Positions 1-5,008 of a DNA stretch of 5,282 bases are shown here, piece by piece; positions within the stretch are counted from its first letter, which is position 1; each line of letters begins with the position of its first letter. Source of the stretch: Bacillota bacterium. Lineage in GTDB: Bacteria > Bacillota > Clostridia > Saccharofermentanales > UBA5734. The notes below the pieces were generated by a model, which saw only the letters and a program-made list of their open reading frames with translations, made no database searches and was not told the DNA's origin. The DNA lies in the NCBI GenBank assembly GCA_023438965.1, contig JAEXPB010000198.1, forward strand, positions 1-5,282, in the 5' to 3' direction. A program made the translations under genes and the position numbers.

Positions 1-789
1 ACCGTCGTCCTGCCCTATTTTGTGATCAACTTTGCCCGTATCTTTGAGGATGAGGGCTACGAGGCCATCCCGTTCGGTTATGAGAGCGTCTTCGGCAATT
101 CCGTCGACTCCTGGACCAAACCCGAGCCCGGCAGCAATGAACCGCCCCTGATCGACGGCCGTCTCTGGGCCAAGCCGGTAGCACCCGGCAAACCGGCGCC
201 GGATGTGCTGATTCATGTGCGGATCGCCGCTTATCTGGCCGGCCTGGGCGAGATTGGCTATTCGAAGGTCTTTCTGACGCCGGAATTCGGTCCGCGCCAG
301 CGCTTCGGCATGGTGCTGACCGAGATGGAACTGGAACCGGATCCGATCTATGCCGGGCCGCCGCTTTGCAACCGCTGCATGGCTTGCGTCCGCGAGTGCC
401 CAGCCCAGGCAATCGACCCCAATCAGACCGTGCAGGTCACGCTGGCCGGCCATACGATCGAGTGGGGCGAATTCGATCCCCAGAAATGCCTGTGGGGATT
501 CCGGGGCGCCGAGAAAACCGCAGACGGCGAAACGGGTTACTACATTAAGGGGCGAACCGATTTCCGGCCTTCCCCGATCACACCGTTCTACACCAAGCCG
601 AATAATGTCTATTCCCACGGTGAGGCGGTCTGCGGCGGTCGCGGCTGTGTCCGGGCCTGCATGGTCGGGCTGGAAAAACGCGGCGTTCTGAAGAACCGGT
701 TCAAGACGCCCTTCCGCACGGAGAAGCCGTGGTCGGTCGACTGGTCGGACTACGATCCGGAGGATCCGCGCAGCGGAAAGCCAAAATAA
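1..789 (+). CDS. Double [4Fe-4S] cluster protein, epoxyqueuosine reductase / reductive dehalogenase-like (5' end outside window)
   Basis: The frame is open from base 1 to the TAA at 787-789, giving 262 residues with the N-terminus missing. A GTG at 22 could be read as a start, but the frame continues upstream as TVVLPYF and has no ribosome site, so the gene very likely begins outside the window. Numbering from base 1, residues 123-134 form a classic ferredoxin motif (C123, C126, C129, C133, then P). Further cysteines at 163, 211, 216 and 220 (CGGRGCVRAC) could bind a second cluster. The stretch before the motif (AGLGEIGYSKVFLTPEFGPR) resembles the GLG-IG...LLTPEYG segment of QueG and of corrinoid reductive dehalogenases, which reduce substrates in the cytoplasm using cobalamin and two clusters. 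No TAT signal can be judged because the start is absent. The substrate is unknown; QueG function is not shown, since the second cysteine set differs from QueG's usual CxxCxxxCP. The 3' end is duplicated at 1541-1624. Confidence 0.8.
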   Translation, partial: TVVLPYFVINFARIFEDEGYEAIPFGYESVFGNSVDSWTKPEPGSNEPPLIDGRLWAKPVAPGKPAPDVLIHVRIAAYLAGLGEIGYSKVFLTPEFGPRQRFGMVLTEMELEPDPIYAGPPLCNRCMACVRECPAQAIDPNQTVQVTLAGHTIEWGEFDPQKCLWGFRGAEKTADGETGYYIKGRTDFRPSPITPFYTKPNNVYSHGEAVCGGRGCVRACMVGLEKRGVLKNRFKTPFRTEKPWSVDWSDYDPEDPRSGKPK

Positions 790-836
790 CCTACGGCAGA
801 TATTGACGGAAATTGGCTACGACACGGAAAGTGGCA
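706..836. repeat. Left copy of the 131-bp direct repeat flanking the toxin-antitoxin cassette
   Basis: Matches 1541-1671 at a constant offset of 835 with 8 mismatches (711, 733, 777, 783, 788, 818, 821, 825) and no gaps, 123/131 identical. It covers the last 27 codons and stop of the Fe-S gene and, convergently, the last 14 codons and stop of the propeller gene. Similarity stops sharply at both ends: TCAAG versus TTTTT on the left, GTGCT versus TAATT on the right. Confidence 0.97.
791..836 (-). pseudogene. Detached 3' tail of the beta-propeller (Asp-box) gene
   Basis: Read on the minus strand, this encodes the last residues of the propeller protein (ATFRVVANFRQYLP) and the same TAG stop at 791-793. 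The intact gene at 1626-3035 ends ATFHVVANFRQYLP. Of the three differences, two are synonymous Val codons and one changes His to Arg. The frame continues rightward without a stop up to the toxin's own stop at 938, but that stretch shows no similarity to the propeller gene and has no evident start. It is best read as a non-functional fragment left when the cassette was placed between the repeats. Confidence 0.85.
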
Positions 837-850
837 GTGCTGGTACTGTC

Positions 851-873
851 GTATAGTTTAGCTATGCCTTTTT
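851..873 (+). terminator. Candidate intrinsic terminator for the Fe-S protein gene
   Basis: A 6-bp stem (GTATAG 851-856 with CTATGC 862-867, one G-U pair) closes a 5-base loop and is followed by C and five T residues (869-873). It lies 61 bases after the TAA stop of the Fe-S gene and points the right way. The stem is short and AT-rich, so strength is uncertain. It lies inside the cassette DNA, beyond the repeat, so it would not be part of the ancestral gene junction. Confidence 0.45.
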
Positions 874-880
874 GTCCGCC

Positions 881-921
881 AATGGCTTCCTTTTCATGAG
901 GGGCTGCCACCCAAAGCCATT
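881..921. repeat. Inverted repeat downstream of the toxin gene
   Basis: AATGGCTT (881-888) and AAGCCATT (914-921) form a perfect 8-bp inverted repeat with a 25-base spacer. It lies just past the toxin stop on the minus strand. No T-run follows on either strand, so it is not a standard terminator. It may be a weak mRNA 3' structure or a chance match. The rest of 790-937 holds only the repeat tail and the candidate terminator; no credible gene is seen there. Confidence 0.3.
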
Positions 922-937
922 TGTACTGTCCAGGCCG

Positions 938-1201
938 CTATTTATCGCCATAATGAGTTCGGCATTGCGCTATTTCTAACCTATCCTGCTTGATACGGTA
1001 TACCAGCCTGTGTTTATCGTCAATTCGTCTGCTCCAAAAACCGGAAAAGTTTTCGCCCAACGGTTCCGGCTTGCCGATTCCTTCATAACCATTTCGATCA
1101 ATATCCTTTATGAGCATATTGATCCGCTTCAGGGTCTTTTTATCCTGTGTTTGCCAATACAGGTAATCTTGCCAGGCATCATCCGACCATACTTTAATCA
1201 T
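938..1201 (-). CDS. YoeB/Txe-family mRNA interferase toxin
   Basis: This 87-residue protein is the toxin of a type II toxin-antitoxin pair. YoeB-family toxins bind the ribosomal A site and cut mRNA during translation. Residues line up with E. coli YoeB almost without gaps: an N-terminal MIKVWSDDAWQDYLYWQ, then GKPEPL, SGFWSRRI, HRLVY and a C-terminal CRTHY. The residues at the known YoeB catalytic positions are all present with the same numbers: E46, R65, H83, Y84. Three extra residues (GDK) follow Y84, the usual C-terminal residue. The frame extends 14 codons upstream, but the start at 1199-1201 gives the family's normal N-terminus and overlaps the antitoxin stop by 8 bases (ATGATTAA), so translation is probably coupled. 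No strong ribosome site precedes it, consistent with low toxin output. The gene looks intact and active. Confidence 0.93.
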   Translation of the reverse strand: MIKVWSDDAWQDYLYWQTQDKKTLKRINMLIKDIDRNGYEGIGKPEPLGENFSGFWSRRIDDKHRLVYRIKQDRLEIAQCRTHYGDK

Positions 1202-1463
1202 CGGCAATCTCGGCCGTATCATGCGTAATACCGCTTCCAGCATCTAGCTGAGCGATGGATCTTCGCAATACCTGTTGATTATGATCACTGAAGAAAGGTT
1301 CCAGCCGACGGACTTCAAAAGGAATTCCACCATAGGCGATCGCTTGTTTGATAAAGATAGTAATAGCCGTTGTCATGTTTAGCCCCAAATCATCAAACAA
1401 ATTTTCCGCTTGCTTTTTTAACTCATCATCCATCCGGATACTGACGTTCGTCGTATGCGGCAT
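1194..1463 (-). CDS. RelB/DinJ-family antitoxin
   Basis: This 89-residue protein has the RelB/DinJ layout. Residues 5-48 (TNVSIRMDDELKKQAENLFD, then LGLNMTTAITIFIKQ) form the ribbon-helix-helix dimer and DNA-binding part. The tail from about 57 (FFSDHNQQVLRRSI..LDAG) is the likely toxin-wrapping segment. It should neutralise the YoeB-like toxin encoded directly after it and repress the shared promoter. The ATG at 1461-1463 is chosen because GGGGTGAT lies just upstream at suitable spacing; a TTG one codon earlier is possible. E. coli YoeB is paired with the Phd-type antitoxin YefM, so this is the mixed RelB/DinJ-YoeB combination seen in Bacillota. The gene is more AT-rich than the surrounding transporter operon, which supports a foreign origin. 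Confidence 0.92.
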   Translation of the reverse strand: MPHTTNVSIRMDDELKKQAENLFDDLGLNMTTAITIFIKQAIAYGGIPFEVRRLEPFFSDHNQQVLRRSIAQLDAGSGITHDTAEIADD

Positions 1464-1466
1464 CAA

Positions 1467-1474
1467 ATCACCCC
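1467..1474 (-). promoter_or_regulatory. Ribosome binding site of the antitoxin
   Basis: GGGGTGAT on the minus strand; the GGTGA core ends 4 bases before the ATG at 1461-1463. It supports that ATG over the adjacent TTG. It is clearly better than anything in front of the toxin start, which favours excess antitoxin. Confidence 0.6.
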
Positions 1475-1493
1475 ACTAGTTATTTGTATTTAT

Positions 1494-1522
1494 ATTGTAC
1501 TACTAATATAATACATTAGCAA
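1494..1522 (-). promoter_or_regulatory. Sigma-70-type promoter of the toxin-antitoxin operon
   Basis: On the minus strand a -35 box TTGCTA (1517-1522) and a -10 box TACAAT (1494-1499, one mismatch to consensus) are separated by exactly 17 bases. The -10 ends about 30 bases upstream of the antitoxin ATG. The surroundings are very AT-rich. The promoter lies wholly inside the cassette, so the cassette carries its own expression signals. Confidence 0.7.
1503..1519. promoter_or_regulatory. Candidate operator for antitoxin autoregulation
   Basis: CTAATATAATACATTAG is a near-perfect 17-base palindrome, with 7 of 8 symmetric pairs matching around a central base. It fills the spacer between -10 and -35 and overlaps the -35 by three bases. 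RelB/DinJ-type antitoxins repress their own promoters by binding such palindromes as ribbon-helix-helix dimers. Binding by this antitoxin is inferred from position and symmetry. Confidence 0.55.
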
Positions 1523-1540
1523 CACAATGCCATTCTTTTT

Positions 1541-1624
1541 ACGCCGTTCCGCACGGAGAAGCCGTGGACGGTCGACTGGTCGGACTACGATCCGGAGGAT
1601 CCGCGCAGCGGCAAGCCGAAATGA
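1541..1624 (+). pseudogene. Detached 3' tail of the Fe-S protein gene
   Basis: Encodes the final 27 residues of the Fe-S protein and a stop, with no start codon or ribosome site. Relative to the intact gene it has synonymous changes at 1546 (Pro), 1612 (Gly) and 1618 (Pro), a TGA instead of TAA stop, and one conservative Ser-to-Thr change at 1568. The pattern means the two copies diverged while the sequence was still coding. The fragment itself is presumably inert now. Confidence 0.88.
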
Positions 1625-1671
1625 CCTACGGCAGATATTGACGGAAATTGGCCACAACATGGAAAGTGGCA
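1541..1671. repeat. Right copy of the 131-bp direct repeat flanking the toxin-antitoxin cassette
   Basis: Partner of 706-836. This copy completes the intact propeller gene on its right and carries an orphan tail of the Fe-S gene on its left. In it the two convergent genes end one base apart: TGA at 1622-1624, C, then the complement of TAG at 1626-1628. Confidence 0.97.
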
Positions 1672-3035
1672 TAATTCGCATCGTGGAAATTGCGTGATTT
1701 GTTCAGGCTGGTGCGGGACAGCACCAGCAGGTCATCCCCGTCTATCAGGAATGAAATGTACTGGAAACCGACATTCTGGGGATTTTCCGTGCGATAATCC
1801 AGCAGGACCTTGACGACCTGCCAGTGATAAAGGTCGCGGGAACTCTGCAAGGCCAGGACATTCCGCTGTCCCGGCGTAGCCGGGTCGACGCAGATATTGC
1901 CGATCGCCAGGTATTGGCGGCTCTGATCATCATAAAGCACATGTGTTTTGCTGTTGCTGCCGCTGGGCATGGCAATGAAACGATGGAATTTCAAGGCAGC
2001 TTCCGGATTGTCGGCATCGGCCTCCAGTAAAACGGCGACGCCATGGTCCGGTTGGCAGCCGATCAAGCCAATGCGCAGCAGGTTCAGCAATCGGCCATCC
2101 GGACTGATGACCATGCTGCCTTCCAGCAGCCCGCTGCTCTTGCCGGTTGGGGCGCCCGGCCAGGCCGGGTCATAAGCGATCAGATCGGAACAGGTCCAAT
2201 TGCGGCTGACCAGCAGGTCGGCATCATCCGGAATGGAAAGCAGTCCAATCTGGTGTCCGCCTTCCTTCCACGCCCCATAATCGACCGAAACAAACAAGCG
2301 GCCATGGGCGCGCAGAATCGGCATGGGTGTCCGCTGCCACCCCGCGGCAAGCGGCGAACTGCTGCCCGGGAAAAGGTGCACCGGCGCAGTCCAGCTCTGG
2401 CCTTCGTCATCCGATGCGCCGATCAGGATATCACCGTATTCGGTCGAGCAAGCCTGCACATAGAGCCGGCCGCGGTGCACGAAAAGGGTAGCCCAATAAC
2501 AGGGAAAAAGGTCCGCCACGTAGCGCCAGCTCTGGCCTCGGTCATCGGAACGAAATAGCAAGGTGAGATTCTGCGGCGCGCCCGGCGCAAAGAGGTCCAT
2601 CGAAGCCAGCAGGGCGCCGGAAGGCAGTATGACGAGCGATGGGCTGCACAAGGCCCGGCCGGAAAAGGCATAGATTTCATCGTCGGGATGCAGGTAATTG
2701 ACAACGATGCCCGGAACATCGCCGGTTCGGGCATAACGGGTCGCGCTGGTCTCCTGGCTGCCTTCAGCCCGCCTGATCCGCAGTTCATAATCCTGGTCGG
2801 GCGGCAGATTATCCAGGCAGAGTCGCGCAGCAGTCGCGGTCCGCTGCTGCCAGGGGTCATCACTCCCTTTCAACCGCCATTCCAGGATATGGCTGCCAAG
2901 GCTGCCGGCATCGAACCATTCCAGCTCGATATGACTGTTGCCGGGCGCCAATCGGCAGATGAAGGGGGATTGAGCTTCCTGGATCCGGTGGTATGGGCGA
3001 TAAGGATGGTGCTGCCATTCGGTTAGGCCATGCAT
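1626..3035 (-). CDS. Sialidase-fold (BNR/Asp-box) beta-propeller protein, probable intracellular glycoside hydrolase
   Basis: The protein has 469 residues and no signal peptide or membrane segment, so it is probably cytoplasmic. Residues about 25-105 look like a fibronectin-III or Ig-like module (HIELEWFDAG, LPPDQDYELRIRRAEG). The remainder fits a sialidase-type beta-propeller with two clear Asp boxes, SDDRGQSW (163-170) and SDDEGQSW (208-215), and a degenerate one, SSRDLYHW (398-405). Asp boxes are structural turns and do not define the substrate. A sialidase, another exo-glycosidase or a lyase is possible, and the classical sialidase arginine triad could not be assigned by eye. The ATG at 3033-3035 is chosen because GGAGGAA lies 5 bases before it; a longer frame to 3080 would overlap the upstream permease. 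It is the last gene of the transporter operon, 25 bases after the second permease, suggesting that it acts on imported oligosaccharides. Its last 14 codons are duplicated at 791-836. Confidence 0.8.
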   Translation of the reverse strand: MHGLTEWQHHPYRPYHRIQEAQSPFICRLAPGNSHIELEWFDAGSLGSHILEWRLKGSDDPWQQRTATAARLCLDNLPPDQDYELRIRRAEGSQETSATRYARTGDVPGIVVNYLHPDDEIYAFSGRALCSPSLVILPSGALLASMDLFAPGAPQNLTLLFRSDDRGQSWRYVADLFPCYWATLFVHRGRLYVQACSTEYGDILIGASDDEGQSWTAPVHLFPGSSSPLAAGWQRTPMPILRAHGRLFVSVDYGAWKEGGHQIGLLSIPDDADLLVSRNWTCSDLIAYDPAWPGAPTGKSSGLLEGSMVISPDGRLLNLLRIGLIGCQPDHGVAVLLEADADNPEAALKFHRFIAMPSGSNSKTHVLYDDQSRQYLAIGNICVDPATPGQRNVLALQSSRDLYHWQVVKVLLDYRTENPQNVGFQYISFLIDGDDLLVLSRTSLNKSRNFHDANYATFHVVANFRQYLP

Positions 3036-3040
3036 ATTCG

Positions 3041-3047
3041 TTCCTCC
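3041..3047 (-). promoter_or_regulatory. Ribosome binding site of the beta-propeller gene
   Basis: GGAGGAA on the minus strand with 5 bases to the ATG at 3033-3035. It fixes the start 15 codons inside the longest possible frame. Confidence 0.85.
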
Positions 3048-3060
3048 AATAGTTGCGTAA

Positions 3061-3954
3061 TTAACCTTTAATTGATCCAATCATGATTCCTTTGACAAAA
3101 TACTTCTGCACAAACGGGTACAGGCACATGATGGGCAAGGTTGAGACAATGATGACCGCATATTTCATCGATTCCACCAGCATGGCCTGTTGGGCAGCAT
3201 CATCGCCCATCATGGCGCCGGCATCCGTCTCGCTCATGAACGTGGAAGCGCTGATAATGATGTCCCGCAGGACAAGCTGCAAGGGGATGTATTGTTCCTT
3301 GCGCAGGTAGATCATGGCGGTAAACCAGGAATTCCATTGGCTGACCGCCGCAAACAGGGTCAGGATTGCCAGCAGCGCGGGAGACAGGCCCAGGACGACA
3401 TGCCAGAAAAACCGGGTATGATTGCAGCCATCGAGAACCGCAGCCTCGTAAATTTCATCGGGTATAGATGCCTTCATGAAAGTCCTGGCGATAATGATAT
3501 TATAGACGCTGACCGCGCCCATTAGAATGACCACAATGGGCTTGCCGTTCAGGCCAATGCTGTTGACCAGCAAATAAGTCGGAATCAGGCCGCCGGAAAA
3601 GAACATCGTAAAAGTCATGAACAGCATGATGCCGCGGCGGCCAACCAGGTTTTTGCGTGAAAGCGCATAACCGGCGAGCATGGTCAGTGAAACGGATAAC
3701 AGGGTATAACCGATGACATAGATGATCGTATTGCGATAGCCGACCCAAATGGCGCCGTACTCGATCACTTTTTGATAGCCGGCCAGGGTGAAGCCCTGCG
3801 GGAACAAGGTCACCCGGCCGACGGATACCTGCGCCGGGTCACTGATCGAGGCGATGATGATGAAATACAGGGGATACAGGACCAGCAGCATGAAAATAAC
3901 CAATACGGTAACCACGACCAGGTCAAAATAGAAATCATAGGTGTTCTTCTTCAC
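3061..3954 (-). CDS. Carbohydrate ABC transporter permease, YtcP/LplC type (MalG-like)
   Basis: A 297-residue inner-membrane permease with about six hydrophobic segments (roughly 12-34, 75-97, 107-130, 138-157, 187-206, 264-284) and the family's typical ending GIMIGSIKG. It is the second half of the sugar importer channel. The cytoplasmic EAA loop that docks onto the ATPase begins at E170 (EAAVLDGCNHTRFFWHVVL). The motif is usually followed by LPLSKP in this family, but here reads LGLSPA (188-193), losing the usual first proline; whether this matters is unknown. The start is a GTG at 3952-3954, with GGAGGAG 5 bases upstream. It begins 16 bases after the other permease and ends 25 bases before the propeller gene, so all three are very likely co-transcribed. 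The ATPase is probably a shared MsmX/MsmK-type subunit encoded elsewhere, as is usual for this class. Confidence 0.92.
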   Translation of the reverse strand: MKKNTYDFYFDLVVVTVLVIFMLLVLYPLYFIIIASISDPAQVSVGRVTLFPQGFTLAGYQKVIEYGAIWVGYRNTIIYVIGYTLLSVSLTMLAGYALSRKNLVGRRGIMLFMTFTMFFSGGLIPTYLLVNSIGLNGKPIVVILMGAVSVYNIIIARTFMKASIPDEIYEAAVLDGCNHTRFFWHVVLGLSPALLAILTLFAAVSQWNSWFTAMIYLRKEQYIPLQLVLRDIIISASTFMSETDAGAMMGDDAAQQAMLVESMKYAVIIVSTLPIMCLYPFVQKYFVKGIMIGSIKG

Positions 3955-3959
3955 TGGCT

Positions 3960-3966
3960 CTCCTCC
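3960..3966 (-). promoter_or_regulatory. Ribosome binding site supporting a GTG start
   Basis: GGAGGAG on the minus strand, inside GGGGAGGAGA, lies 5 bases before the GTG at 3952-3954. Its strength and spacing make this the convincing start of the second permease although no ATG is present. Confidence 0.85.
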
Positions 3967-3970
3967 CCGC

Positions 3971-4924
3971 CTATATCAATGCCGTTTCGCCCATCGCGCC
4001 GGCCATTTTATTGACCAGCAGCAGCATCAGGTAGTTGATCACCGAGTTGAACAGTCCGATCGCCGTCGAGAAGCTGTATTGGCCATTCTGGATGCCCATT
4101 TTGTAGATATAGGTGTTGATGGTTTCCGAAGCGGTAATGTTCATCGCATTCTGCATGAGGAAAACCTTTTCGAAGCCCACATTCATGATATTGCCACTGT
4201 TCAATATTAATAAGACGACAATTGTCGGGATGATGCACGGCAAGTCGATATAGCGGATACGCTGCAGCTTGTTGGCGCCATCGATAACCGCCGACTCATG
4301 CAGCGACAGGTCGACGTTGGAAAGCGCGCCGAGGTAGATGATACTGTTCCAGCCCATGCTCTGCCAGATGCCGCTCCAGACATACAAGTGCGTGAAGGCC
4401 GCCGGATCCGTCAACAGCATCATGGGGCCCTGGATGAAGCCGAAACTGCGCAGGATATTGCCAACCAGGCCAAATGTTGGCGAGAAGAAGACATTGATCA
4501 TGCCGACAATGACCACCAGCGAGATAAAATGCGGGGCATAGGTAATGGTTTGCACGAGTTTCTTGACTCGCTTGAAGGGACTCGAATTGAGCAGCAACGC
4601 CAAGATGATCGGCAGCGGGAATCCGGCGATCAGCGAATACAAACTCAAGCTCAGCGTATTGCGCAAGACAACCGGGAAATTGCTCATGGTGAAAAAGCGG
4701 ATGAAGTGCTTGAGTCCGGCCCAGCTGCTGCCGGTGATGCCTTTCGCCGGTTTAAAGTCCTTGAAGGCGATCAGAATGCCGTACATGGGCAAATAGTTGA
4801 AGATGATCAGGTAGGCGATGACCGGGAAAAGGAAAACATACAACTCCCAGTTGATGGCAATTCGCTTGTTCAAAGGGGTACGGGATACATCCCCACATGG
4901 GTTGCTGTGCTTGAATTTGATCAT
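3971..4924 (-). CDS. Carbohydrate ABC transporter permease, LplB type (MalF-like)
   Basis: A 317-residue inner-membrane permease. The N-terminal segment (NWELYVFLFPVIAYLIIFNYLPMYG split over residues 25-49, then ILIAFKDFKP) is the signature opening of LplB-like proteins. Further hydrophobic segments lie at about 91-113, 133-147, 180-200, 229-244 and 286-304. The EAA loop for contact with the ATPase is at 210-229 (ESAVIDGA, then YIDLP), with the conserved glycine at 216. The C-terminus NKMAGAMGETALI is typical. It pairs with the permease encoded 16 bases downstream. The ATG at 4922-4924 is the best available start: a GAGG lies about 12 bases upstream, a long spacing, so initiation may be modest or the true site slightly different. 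It follows the binding-protein gene after 84 bases that contain a strong hairpin. Confidence 0.93.
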   Translation of the reverse strand: MIKFKHSNPCGDVSRTPLNKRIAINWELYVFLFPVIAYLIIFNYLPMYGILIAFKDFKPAKGITGSSWAGLKHFIRFFTMSNFPVVLRNTLSLSLYSLIAGFPLPIILALLLNSSPFKRVKKLVQTITYAPHFISLVVIVGMINVFFSPTFGLVGNILRSFGFIQGPMMLLTDPAAFTHLYVWSGIWQSMGWNSIIYLGALSNVDLSLHESAVIDGANKLQRIRYIDLPCIIPTIVVLLILNSGNIMNVGFEKVFLMQNAMNITASETINTYIYKMGIQNGQYSFSTAIGLFNSVINYLMLLLVNKMAGAMGETALI

Positions 4925-4953
4925 CCGGTGTCCGCACCTCGCATTATCAGGGT

Positions 4954-4992
4954 CAGCCGGTGACGAGCCGTTCGATAGCCCGCCACCGGCCG
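4954..4992 (-). promoter_or_regulatory. Stem-loop between the binding-protein and permease genes
   Basis: GCCGGTG (4984-4990 on the minus strand) pairs perfectly with CACCGGC (4956-4962). The stem can continue inward by six more pairs including two G-U pairs, closing a loop of about nine bases, and outward by two pairs. No T-run follows, so it is not a standard terminator. Such hairpins after binding-protein genes (for example malE-malF) slow 3' decay or reduce read-through, giving more binding protein than permease. That role is inferred here from position. Confidence 0.65.
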
Positions 4993-5008
4993 TCAGTTCG
5001 TAACCCGC

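Larger units (their letters stand above)
837..1540. mobile_element. 704-bp toxin-antitoxin cassette between direct repeats
   Basis: This is the unique DNA between the two 131-bp repeat copies. It contains only the antitoxin-toxin operon, its promoter and operator, and about 100 bases of 3' flank. No transposase, integrase, terminal inverted repeats or short target duplication can be seen, so it is not a conventional insertion sequence. The block is visibly AT-richer than the genes on both sides. Recombination between the repeats would remove it and restore a clean convergent gene junction. Mobility by host homologous recombination is inferred from the structure. Confidence 0.6.

Noticed and set aside
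791..940. Open stretch of 48 codons after the toxin TAG, in frame with it and ending in the propeller tail; looked like a possible toxin-propeller fusion by read-through
   Set aside because: An open stretch of this length is not rare by chance, the non-repeat part resembles nothing I recognise, and the toxin already has its full YoeB length with an H-Y ending.
896..979. 27-codon frame on the plus strand between the Fe-S gene and the toxin
   Set aside because: No ribosome binding site, no motif, and its 3' half is antisense to the toxin gene.
1202..1243. Longer toxin start 14 codons upstream
   Set aside because: It would add residues absent from the YoeB family and overlap the antitoxin gene much further; the ATG at 1199-1201 gives exact agreement with YoeB numbering.
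837..1540. Insertion sequence or integron cassette
   Set aside because: No transposase or integrase, no terminal inverted repeats, no attC-like palindrome, and flanking repeats far longer than a transposition target duplication.
2043..2558. 171-codon plus-strand frame opposite the propeller gene
   Set aside because: No ribosome site, no recognisable motifs, and entirely antisense to a gene with Asp boxes and a strong ribosome site.
4298..4963. Long open frame on the plus strand (221 codons) opposite the LplB-type permease
   Set aside because: Its product is low-complexity, very rich in D, E, Q and R, resembles no family known to me, and lies fully antisense to a clear permease gene. It is a shadow of that gene's codon use.
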